Shown: piece by piece, positions 25,001 through 37,000 of the stretch
Layout: every line of letters starts with the position of its first letter
Position numbering within the stretch: position 1 is the first letter of the stretch
Source: Paroedura picta
Taxonomy: Eukaryota > Chordata > Lepidosauria > Squamata > Gekkonidae
Direction: 5' to 3'
Assembly: GCF_049243985.1 (NCBI RefSeq)
Contig: NC_135375.1
Location: 55,820,674-55,884,673, forward strand
DNA length: 64,000 nucleotides
The notes under the pieces: model-generated
What the model saw: only the letters and a program-made list of their open reading frames with translations
The model's database searches: none
Told to the model about the DNA's origin: nothing
Translations under genes and position numbers: made by a program

Positions 25001-28000
25001 TACCATTCATTGTTGGTGTTTCATTAGCTAGCCCAGTGGTCCCCAACCTTTCCGAGGCTGGGGACCGGCAGGGCATCGGGCCGCGCCCCCGCGGACCGCG
25101 CCCCCGCGGACCGCGCCCGCGGATCGGGCCGCGCCCGCGGGCCGCGCCCACGCCGCGCCCGCGGATCGGGCCGCACCCGAGCCGCGCCCGCGAGCCGCGC
25201 CCGGGCCGCGCCCACGGGCCGCGCCCGCGGATCGGGCCGAGCGGGCGTGGCCCGCACAGGCGCGGCCCGGCCCTGATTCCCTCTCCCCGCCTCCCGCAGT
25301 AAGAAGCTTCCCGGGCCGCAAGCTTGCGGCCTGGGAAGTTTTTTACTGCGGGGGCGGGGCGGGGAGAGGGAGCCGCGGCCCGGTGCCATGGCCTTTGCGG
25401 CCCGGCACCGGGCCGCGGCCCGCAGGTTGGGGACCACTGAGCTAGCCTCCTACATCCCTGTTCTACAAAAGTGTGTCTTAGTTCCTGAAAATGTCAGCTG
25501 AATAGCACTGATGAATTATCTCTTTCACAGTGCTTATATTACAGTAATTTAAAACATTTATAAAAGATCTTTTAAAATTCTGTTTTGTGCGTTTTTTTTA
25601 ACCCTAGCAAATTATCCAGAAGTTTTACTGCTTACTGATATTCAGGCTTCCCAACTATTTTTCCTAAACAAAAGTATAATATAGTATAGTAGAGCTGTTC
25701 TTTACCTCTAGCCCTTTGGTTAGTTTTGTTTTTGGGGTAACTGAGATTTTCTAAAGTGGTCTGTCAGATTCATTGATTGCGATCTATATAGATAAAACCA
25801 TATTCAAAATACAATATTATACATCAGATTAATATTGTACTGAAATTCCTGAGTTTTAGGGAATTCAGTTCAGAAGTTCCTTGAAATCATGGTTTAACAG
25901 ACTAACTATGGCTGCTTAAAGAATGTGAATTTGAAATTAGTTTATTAGCCACAGTTAGTCAGCTATGATTTCATTGGGTTTATGAATGTGGCCATCCTGG
26001 CTTGTTCTCTGCATAATTTTTTTCCAGGGAGCAGTCAGGTCTTCACAGTGTGAAGGCAGGAGTGCCTTGACTTTGCGTGAGTGAAGGCACTTCAGGTTTT
26101 GAAAGATCACCTGCAAATTAGATATTGCATTCTCTAACTTTGGTCAAAATAAACCATGGTTTCGCATTGTCTGACTTGAGCCAGTTAAAAGCTTATTTTA
26201 AAGCAGGTTATGTAGAGGTGATTCTGAATTACAAATAAAACTCCTGCATCTAAGGACACTCTTCTATCAGGAAATTGAGTTGTCAGCATGTTAGATGTGC
26301 AATTCCATCTTTAAAATTGATTGTATTATATTACAATATTTATTTTTAATCTTATTAGTGTTAATGATGTGTAATTTGATATTAGTAACAAGTTGCTTAT
26401 GATATGAAGTTGTTTGAAAAGAAGCAAAATATTAAAAATTCATTTGTACAATTAATTTGGTAGTACAGCGAACCATGTAGTAAACAGACAGGAGGTAATA
26501 ATGTAAAGGAAAACTGAGCTGTTTCTTAAAAACAAAATTCTAAGTTTTTACTGCTGAAGTTTTACAGTAGCAAAGTACTTTGTGCCATGCTAACTTTTTA
26601 CATTATTTTTTTACTGGGCAGTTTTTCTCATTAAACTTTTAGTGGAATCTGAATAATACATGTCTGCACTGTACTTCCAGTTAGTATTTATGTGCGGTTC
26701 ACTATTTGTGCTTCAAGTCACACACTCAGACGTTGTAGTAATTCTCTATTATTGTTGTTGTTCTTGTTGTTGTTGTTATTAGTCCACCTTCCTCCTTGGT
26801 GGGTCTCAAGGCAGATTACATAAAATCTCTTAAAATCCCAGTCCTTTAAAACCATAAACCTCCAGATGGCAGAAAGGAAATCTTCCAACTCCCCCACAAT
26901 CATCCACCAAGGATTTGGTCTATAATATAGCGAAGCCCAATCCAAGGATCTTAAGCAACCTGACCTCAACCAAAGACCTGGCAGAAAAGCTCCATTTTGC
27001 AGGCCCTGCAGAACTTTGACAGCTCCTTCATAGAATCATAGAATCATAGAGTTGGAAGGGCCCATACAGGCCATCTAGTCCAACCCCCTGCTCAACGCAG
27101 GATTAGCCCTAAGCATCCTAAAGCATCCAAGAAAAGTGTGTATCCAACCTTTGCTTGAAGACTGCCAGTGAGGGGGAGCTCACCACTTCCTTAGGCAGCC
27201 TATTCCACTGCTGAACTACTCTGACTGTGAAAAATTTTTTCCTGATATCTAGCCTATATCGTTGTACTTGAAGTTTAAACCCATTACTGCGTGTTCTCTC
27301 CTCTGCAGCCAACAGAAACAGCATCCTGCCATCCTCCAAGTGACAATCTTTCAAATACTTAAAGAGGGCTATCATGTCCCTTCTCAACCTCCTTTTCTCC
27401 AGGCTGAACATTCCCAAGTCCCTCAACGTATCTTCATAGGGCTTGGTCCCTTGGCCCCAGATCATCTTTGTCACTCTCCTCTGTACCCTTTCAATTTTAT
27501 CTACTTCCTTCTTGAAGTGAGGCCTCCAGAACTGTACACAGTACTCCAAGTGTGGTCTGACCAGTGCCGTATACAATGGGACTATGACATCTTGTGATTT
27601 TGATGTGATGCCTCTGTTGATACAGCCCAAAATGGCATTTGCCTTTTTTACCGCTGCATCACACTGCCTGCTCATGTTTAGTTTACAATCCACAAGTACC
27701 CCAAGGTCTCGTTCACACACAGTGTTACCTAGAAGCGTATCACCCATCCAGTAGGCATGCTTTTCATTTTTGTGACCCAGATGCAGAACTTTACACTTAT
27801 CTTTATTAAATTGCATCTTGTTCTCATTTGCCCATTTTTCCATTGTGTTCAGATCTCGTTGAACTCTGTCTCTATCTTCCGGAGTATTTGCCAGTCCTCC
27901 CAATTTGGTGTCATCTGCAAACTTGACGAGTAGTCCCTCCACCCCCTCATCTAGATCATTAATAAATATGTTAAAAAGTACCGGGCCAAGCACCGAGCCC

Positions 28001-31000
28001 TGAGGTACCCCGCTACTCACCTCTCTCCAGTCTGATGAAACACCATTGACAACAACTCTTTGAGTGCGCTTCTCTAACCAATGCCCTATCCACCTGACTA
28101 TCTGAAAATCCAGATTGCAGTCCTTCAATTTATCCATCAGAATATCATGGGGAACCTTGTCAAAAGCTTTACTAAAATCCAAGTAAATGACATCAACCGA
28201 ATTTCCCCGATCCAGCAAACCTGTTACTTGGTCAAAAAAGGAAACCAGGTTGGTCTGGCAGGACCTGTTGGAGACAAATCCATGCTGACTTCCTTGGATC
28301 ACCAAATTGTCCTCCAGATGTTTGCAGATCGCTCCCTTTAATATCTGCTCCATTATCTTCCCCACAACAAAGGTCATACTCACTGGTCTGTAGTTTTCTG
28401 AGTCATCCTTCCTCCCTTTTTTGAAGATCGGAATAACATTTGCTCTCTTCCAGTCCTCCGGGACATCTCCAGTCCTTAAAGAGGTTCTGAAGATGATCCC
28501 TTAGCTCTCCAGGGAGCTCATTCCACCAGTTTGGGGCCAGGTCCAAAAAGGCCCTGGCCTGAATCCAGGCCAACCATATCTCTCTGGGGCCAGAGATCAC
28601 TAACAGATTAGTAACCACAGAGTAAAGAGTCCTACAGAGGGCATAAGCAGATAAGCGGTCCCTCAGATAGGCAGGGCCCAAGGTGCAAATGGCCTTAAAG
28701 GTCAGAACCAAAACCTTGAACTTAATCTGCTACCTCAGCACAGGCTGGATATGTGTCCTACAAGAATTAAATGAACCAGTGAACCCTAGCTGCTGTGTTC
28801 TGTACCAGCTGGAGTTTTCAGGTCAAGGTAGGCCAGCATATACCAAGGGCAAGGGTAGACCAATGAATACGACAAAGTACAATGTAAGTGGACAGCTTTG
28901 TTTCCAGTGGCAAGATGACTTTCTTTTTAATTACAAATGAAGAAGAAGAAGAAGAAGAGTTGGTTCTTATATGCCGCTTTTCCCTACCCGAAGGAGGCTC
29001 AAAGCGGCTTACAGTCGCCTTCCCATTCCTCTCCCCACAACAGACACCCTGTGGGGTGGGTGAGGCTGCGAGAGCACTGATATCACTGCTCGGTCAGAAC
29101 AGTTTTATCAGTGCCGTGGCGAGCCCAAGGTCACCCAGCTGGTTGCATGTGGGGGAGCGCAGAATCGAACCCGGCATGCCAGATTAGAAGTCCGCACTCC
29201 TAACCACTACACCAAACTGGCTCTCTTGTAATTTATGATAACTATAGTTACTACTGTTTGTATTTTTGTTGATGGCTTTTTCTACAAGCAGTTGGACAAC
29301 AGAAATAGATTAACTAGTAATAGAAATGCATGAGACTTCAACAGAAAAATGGCTATAACCTCCTTAATTAATACTATTCTTTATATACTAATCACACCTG
29401 TTGTGTTATGTAACTATGAACAGTAAATGTGTCCATTTACTGTTGAATAATTATTGGAAATGCTTGTAATTTCAGGTTGTAAGCTCAACAAATGGAGAAC
29501 TAAACACTGATGATCCTACTGCAGGGCGCTCAAATGCACCTATCACAGCTCCTACAGAAGTAGAAGTAATGGATGAAACTAAGTATGTATTCTCTTTAAC
29601 AATAGCATACTGTGGTTGAATTTTTCTGTTCTGCCGCATATTCATTTATGATTCTTGATATTTTAGTTCTTTGCAGTTTTTAGTACTGACTTATGGTATA
29701 AACAACTTTTGCCACCAAATTTCAGATCTACTTGAGCTGAAAATATACGTTGTTGGTATTTTTCAGCTTCCTGAAAGTATCCAGGTTTCCTCAGGAAAGC
29801 TTTTTAAATATCCCGGATATTCAGGAATTGCCAGTAGATCCGAAAACAGAAGAGAGGAGTGAACAATCTGCTGTTTGTTACATTTCTACTGTAGTTTAAA
29901 GGGACTGCAGAAGCAATGGAATCAGCTGTGTCAGGGGTAACAGAATCCAACTCCAGAAGCTGCTGTGCCACAGGGAGCAATTTGCTAGCTGCAGCATGCA
30001 AATCCTGGGGCCAGCTTCTCCTGTGTTGCTGTTTAAACCATGCTGTAGGAGAAGCCAAGCCAGCCCTAGGCCTTGTTTGTTTTATTAATCTGTATTTTTC
30101 TTCTCTGGTATATTGGGACTCCCCCCCCCCCCATTGGGATTTTTGAAACCAAACTAATATTGGGATTTGGGCTTTTTGGCTCTAATAGCCCCAAACCAAA
30201 AAAATACCAATTTAAAAAAAAATGTACAGCCCTGTTCCAGACAGTACAGAAATCCAAGTTACAGCACTGTACCTGCTCATATAACATCTGGACTACAATA
30301 AACTGTTCAGATGTAATGGGTACTGGAGAATAGTTTTCCTTGGGTTGTAGTTGTAGGAGAACACTTTTTTTCTTTTTAAGATGTACACGCTTGAAGAAGC
30401 TAAGTGGAAACTATAGAAACCTGTTAAGCTTTGCTATTAAGAGGCACTAAACCTCTGATTACTAGGAACAGGAGGCAACATCAGGGGAAGGCCTTAGCTT
30501 CCATCCCCTGTTGCTGCAGAGTAACTGATTGGTCACTGTAAAATAGGATTCTGGGCTAGATGCACTACTGGTCTGATCCAGCCAGGCTCTTATATTCCTG
30601 TTAATTACTTTTTGTCCATTTTATGCCGGGCTTCTCAGAATGGCAAAACATAATTGATTGACATGGGTAAAGGGTACACATTGGTATGTTATAAGGGTAC
30701 TCAGGGAAAGAATATTTTCCACATCATAACTACGTTGTGATTTAAGTGTTATGGAAATTCTTAGAACAGAACAGAAGCTTCCAAATGCGTCACAAAAAAC
30801 AAACAAACAAGAATTCTTTCCTGTGCAAGTACATAATGTATGTGCAAGGATTCCCCTCCTTCCACTGCTGCTCATGCAGAAGCAATGCAGCAGAACTTAA
30901 CAGGTAATGGAAGGTCTGTGAATATCTTCATATTTACATTCAGTCCTTTTTCTCTGGCATTCTCCGATCTACTTGCAATGCACAAAGTATGTGTCTGATG

Positions 31001-34000
31001 TGGGGAGATCCAGGGTGCTTAGGATCTCTCTACTTGGAGGCTCTGCTTGAGAGAGTGGTGGAAAGAGTCATGTCCAATATTTAAAATTCATGGAGAAAGA
31101 CTTTGAAATAGAATGAACCAGCAGGTTGTTGTCCTAGAAGACTGATTCATGTGGGTAGCTGAGTTGGTCTGAAGCTTCAGAACAAAGTTTGTGTCTAGTG
31201 ACACCTTTAAGGACAACATTTCCACCCAAATGTATCTGAAGAAGTGTGCATGTGCAAGGAAGCTTATACCATGAATAAAACATTGTTGGTCTTATTTATT
31301 CATTTTATTGTATTTATAATTAAATAGATTCTTGACCGCACCCTCCCTGCAAGTGATCTCAGGGCACTTCACAACAATACTTTTCAATTAAAAGCAACTC
31401 TCAATAAAATGTTTAAAATGTATCAGTTCTAAAATGGTTTGCCCTTCTACCATTTCATTTGGAACATCTTGCTAGCAATTTTCAGCTTTTATGTGATATG
31501 TAGGAAGGGGAAGGGAGGGAGGCCCAGTGTAATTCTGGAACCACCCTGACCTCAACTGTAGGCCTGATGGAAGAGTACTGTTTTACAGGCCCCGTATAAT
31601 TTTGACGATTCAGTCAGGGCCTGGATCTCCATTGGCAGGAGCCAAGGCCAAGGAGGCCTTGGTTCTAGTTGGGTCCAGCTAGATTTCTCTGGGGCTAGGG
31701 ATTGGCAGCAAGTTGGTGTTTGCTGAACACAGCATTCTTCAGGGGACAGATTGGGAAGAGGCAGATATGCAGGGCCCAGACTGTGTATGGCCTTGAAGGG
31801 TGTTACCAGCACCTTGAACCTGAACTGGAACTCTGTCAGCAACCAATGCTGAGGGAAGGTTTTCTATGAGCCCTCTAAGACCCATTATGCACGGGGGTTT
31901 TAGCGCACATTCGGGGTGGAATGGCGGCGACTAAAATCACGGATAACGCACGGAGCCGGCTGCAACCGGCTGCAGCTTCGGTGCATGCCGCCGAAAAAGC
32001 CGCGTCAGTGAAACGCGGAAGAAAGCGCAGCTTCCGGGTGAGCGGGGCGCAACCAGAAGCGGCGCCCGGATCGGCGCGTGCATAATCGGTTACTCTGGGT
32101 TTTGCCGCCGTCGCGCCCCGCCCCGTGCATAACCAGTATGCGTCGCGTCTTCCCCCTCCGCGTTTTCCACGTGACCCGAAATCGCCGTTTCGGCGGCCGT
32201 GCATAATGGGCCTAAGGGATCCTTGTAAGGTCCTGAGCAGCCGGCTTTTTCGGCGGCATGCACCGAAGCTGCGGCTGGTTGCAGCCGGCTCCGTGCGTTA
32301 TCGGTGATTTTAATCGCCGCCATTCCACCCCGAATGTGCGCTAAAACCCCCGTGCATAATGGGTCCTAGTGGAGACCGTCTGATGAGCTGCATTTGTGAT
32401 CTTTGCCTCCATTGTAAGGGAGGCATCAAAGATCATGCCCTAATTCCTGATGGTGCCACTAGACTTGAACTTTGTTCTGTTGTCCTATAAGTGTGTGGGG
32501 AAAGGCATCACCAAGTAATAGTTGAAAAGGACTAATATGGAATAGAAATAGCTTTTGTATTAAGTATTTGCTTATGCTTGTTCATACAATTGATATTAAA
32601 TGACCATAAATTGCAGTATTGATGTTAAGACTAATTCTTTGGTCTTTTATTATGTGTATATATGCACAAAATGTCACTTGTCTGCAATGTATAGTATTCT
32701 GATTCTCTCTTCCTTATATTTTCTTTGTATTAGCTGCCAGAAAGTGTTGAACATGTGGTGAGTTCTAAAGTACAGGCAGGCAGAAATGGCTCCAGAGCGT
32801 TTTAAAAACAAACAAACAAAACATTCAAAACCAAAGTCAATTGGAAAACTAGTGCAAAAGAATTTTGGTTGCTTCTGTTACTTGTCATTTTGACATGGGA
32901 AAAATATTGCTAACTTACTGAGGAGCACTTTTTCCTGCTTCAATTTTTGCTTCCTTTTGAAGTGATACCATTTAGTATATTTAATCTAATACTTCTAAAT
33001 GGATGCTTTAATATCTGTTTCAACTCTATCCATTGGTGTGCCATTTCACAGGAAAACAGTATTGTCAGACATTTTAGCTTGATAGAAACCATTTGCTCAT
33101 TTACTTTCTAAATTAGTCATTTGTGATTATTTGAAAACTTTTCATGTATCTATTTTCCATTTCCGTATATTACCTAATTTCATATGCACACATTCTCGTA
33201 CTATGTATGTATGCAGTGTACACTTTAATCTGTAACAATTGTTTCCTCAGATTTTAAATGTTTCAGCTTAACTTCTATTAATATATTTGCCTCTACATGA
33301 GGCTTAAGTGATTTATAATAAATCTAAGTGATTTATTATAGGTCACTTTGAACACTAACTATATGGCGCATTCTTTAGCAATATGGAAGAACATTTTCCC
33401 TGACAGTTGCACAAAAGTAGTTGTACAAAGTTTAGAAGATTTATTATATTAATTTAAAATATAATCATGAAGTTTGTTTAAATGTAGGCTGGGGTAATAA
33501 ACAATTTGGCATCTATTATACTGACAAAACCTATGGAAACTAGTAAGCTATACAGTAAACCACAGTGTTCAGCTTTACTGCCCTCATGTTAAACTTGGTC
33601 AACTTACATGGGAAACTGCATTATTCTTCTTATTGAGAGTAACGTTTGAAGACAAACCATGATGTTCTAAAGAGGCTTGGGGAGACTATTCCCTAATGCA
33701 AGGGTAGTCAACCTGTGGTCCTCCAGATGTTCATGGACTACAATTCCCATGAGCCCCTGCCAGCATTTGCAGGTTTACAGGTTGACTACTCCTGCCCTAA
33801 TGTACCTGAAAATAGTGCTTCAGTCAGCCTTTGTCTCAGGCAGCCTATTATACACGTCTGTCTTTCTGTAGTGACTCTTTAGTGACACAGTTGCCCTTGC
33901 ATTTATCAGAAATATTGTGTCTATGAACACAATATATTAGTTAATGTAGTGTTACTTGCGTTGTTTCTGGATTATACATATTTTAGCTATGAAATGGCAA

Positions 34001-37000
34001 TTTTAAGTGCATTTTATAGAAATCAAGTATTATTTTCCATAGTAGGTAAGGCAGATTTTCTAACAGATCACCATCTTTACTGATCTATGATCAGTATTAT
34101 ATATTTGATTTTAAGCTTGTTTGCACTATTTGTATAAATATTTCATAAACCACATTGCATCCCTGCCCTTTTCATGCCATCTGCTTAGTGCATGCAGTCT
34201 GCAACTTTGCCTTTTTAATTACCCACTCATATAATTACTAATAGAGATTGGCGTAGTGCTTGTATTCTGATTCCATAGGGTGGGGGAGATATCGCCTAGC
34301 ATGGATGTCAGATAGCAGCATGACAGAACATTTTTCTCAGCATGATAGGTCCTTTGCTCCATCTCACAAGTAGGTCCGCGGTAAGCTGAGAGGGCCAGTA
34401 TGCAGTTCCATGATCTTGATCTGAGGACCTGCAATGGGGATGTAATCAAATGGTGCTTCTTTTGGCCTTATCACCCAGCGAATGCCAGCAATCCCATACC
34501 ATCTGTGGGTGCTTTACTGCAGGCAAACAGTGCTACTGCTTAGTGTGCTCAAACTGAAGTGGCTGCAGGAGGTAGGGTGCAGTGGAGCCAAGTACTTGTT
34601 AGATCTAGCTTTTTACTGGAAAATCAAAGGGAGGTAGCATACCCAAGCATCTTCAGGTATTTCCACCCTATCATTGCTGTTGCCACTATTTTTATCCATC
34701 TGTCATGATTTAGCTAGATTGTTTGAAGAAAGTAACTTTGAGCCTTCTGTGCTCTTGCCAAATGTAGAGAGTTTAATGTAACGTGACCACCTCCCTGGAT
34801 CGTTTCTGCACTGGGAACTTTGCTTCCATGTCTCCAGTGTGGGAACACAAATCCAGGGCAGACGAGGTGCACCAGGCCAAATGTTCTCCCTTGCGGGAGC
34901 AAGAAAACACAAGGAAACTTGCCCCAACTTAAATTCCAGCCTGAAGCCTGGTGCAAAACCTCCAGTGTGGAAATGGTCCTGCCGTCTTTCCTGGTGCTCT
35001 TTATTCTTGTGTTGTGTGTACCTGAGAGAGAGGCTTGGAATAACTGGCGAGGAAGACAACCAAGGTAAGGCTCAGGAGTTGTCTGGGAAGGAAAGGGTGG
35101 AAGCCAGAAGAATTGAGAAGAGAGTGTTCCCTTCTACAAAATTCTTTAACATAATTTCAAGAGGAGCCTTTGTGAACATTTAAGTGTAAACATTCCTACT
35201 GATGTCCTTGTACCTCACTCAGACCTTGTTCTTCAGAAGTATTTGTAAGGATAGAGCAGTAGATGTTATTGGATTGTCAGGAAGATGTTCCCAGCTTCAA
35301 AGAACAGCAGCAAGGTTTTGGTTGAACTTGTCGTCAGTAAGCATATTCACCTGTTCCCCTCCCAGCTGCATTCTAGTGTATTTCTTCGTTGCCTTGGGAG
35401 CTGATTATAGGATTTTCCAGCCATAACTCATATTCAACTCCTACAGTTTACTACCAGTGTTAAACATATATATGGGTGTGTGTGTGTATGTATGTATGTA
35501 TGTATGTATGTATGTATAGGTATCTCTATCTCTATGTATACCTATCTCCCACTCATTCAGGAAACCCTTCCAGAGTCATCAAGAAACCCCAGGTTTTCAC
35601 AAAACCCTGGTTGAGAAAGCCTGATCTAGTTGTTTAACTGTGTCAGTCCTAGGAGACCTAGGTCTGAATCTGCAGTCTGTTTTTTTATTAATTAAGAACC
35701 CTTTTATGGCATTAAGAACCAGGAAAGCATACAGGTTAAAATATACAATAAATCATCAATGAACTAAAAACAATAATAATTCAGAGAGAGCAACAATGCA
35801 AGGCCCTCTAGGCCCGGTCCGGGGACCGGTAGCGGTCCGTGGATCAGTCGGTACTGGGCTGCAGCTCCTCCTCGTCCTCCTCCCCAGCTACTGCCTCGGG
35901 GGCTGTCCTGCCACTCTGCTGCTGGCTCACCTTTGGTGCTCTCCAGCGGCCACCATGTCTGGGGCTCCCCCTCGGCATGACAGTACACAGATGCTGCTGG
36001 CAGCGCCCCCCGGTGGGCAGCGGGAAGTCAGGGGCATCGGCAGGAAAGCAAGCAGAGCAGGGGCTGAGGCGGCAATGTCCCTCAGCAAAAGACTACCCCC
36101 CCCCCAGGCCTCAGTAAAATTGTCAAGCGTTGACCGGTTCCCAGTGTTAAAAAGGTTGGGGACCACTGCTCTAGGCTTTGGCCTTTTAGACCTAAGTGAT
36201 ATAACAATTGATAGGGACTCAGCAACCTGCTGGATAGGTTCAGGGGACTTACCTGCTAGCAGAAAGCTAATAATCGTATCCATGTTAACAGAAGAATATG
36301 CAGCCTGTTGTTGGATGACCTTGGGCCAGCCTAATCTACCTTACTTTCTGTTAGGATGAGAAATATTGTAAGCCACTTTGAGTCCCCATCAATGAAAATG
36401 TAAGATATAGGTGTGGTGACATTATAATGCCCCAAATTTAATATTTTGATGTTTATAAAATGTTGCATGTCAAGGAAATGGTATAAATGGAATGCAGTGG
36501 AACACAACTATTTCTCTTTAGTGATGGTTTACCCATGCATGCACGTGTGCTCTGTGCTTTGCATGAGGCAGAGCCAAGAATTAGTAGTCATAGTTTATTT
36601 GTGGGGAAAGTGTGGTCAAGAAATCCAATAATAAAAGAAATGTGCACTCTTTATAGTCTGCCTTTCTTACTTAAACTCAGGTAGATTACTGAGTACATCA
36701 ATGCAATACAGGGTGGGGCATTCAGTAAACAGTGTAATAGGATTAGAATTGTAGAAATCCAAAACCAACCAGAAATCTGAAAACAGAGCTGAAGCAAAGC
36801 ATAAGTATAAATATGATATGTTAAATTATGCAAAAATTACATAGTAGGATCCTACTTATGGTAACATAGTCACTAACCCTCTACCCAAATGTCTTTCTCA
36901 ACTATTTAGTTCCAGTACTACCTGTTACCTGTAAAGAAAAGCTGTCTTAAATAATTTAGTTTTGCATAGTTTGCATAAAGCCAGCTTTCTTGACCCTAAC

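Larger units (their letters stand above)
21965..29475 (+). other. CSNK1G3: CSNK1G3 intron, 7.5 kb
   Basis: Contains a repeat X trace at 22440, the SINE at 22654, stem-loop element B, the GC-rich hAT element, the L2/CR1 nest at 26735-28830 and a reverse SINE. The stretches 22940-23700 and 25450-26730 show no recognised element. Confidence 0.75.

Noticed and set aside
25024-25437. Overlapping long frames (RPRPRG/GARGRG-rich) on both strands
   Set aside because: They lie entirely inside the GC-rich hAT-like element. Low stop density explains them.
35796-36359. 187-codon + frame
   Set aside because: Covers the GC-rich hAT-like relative at 35814-36168. No recognisable domain.
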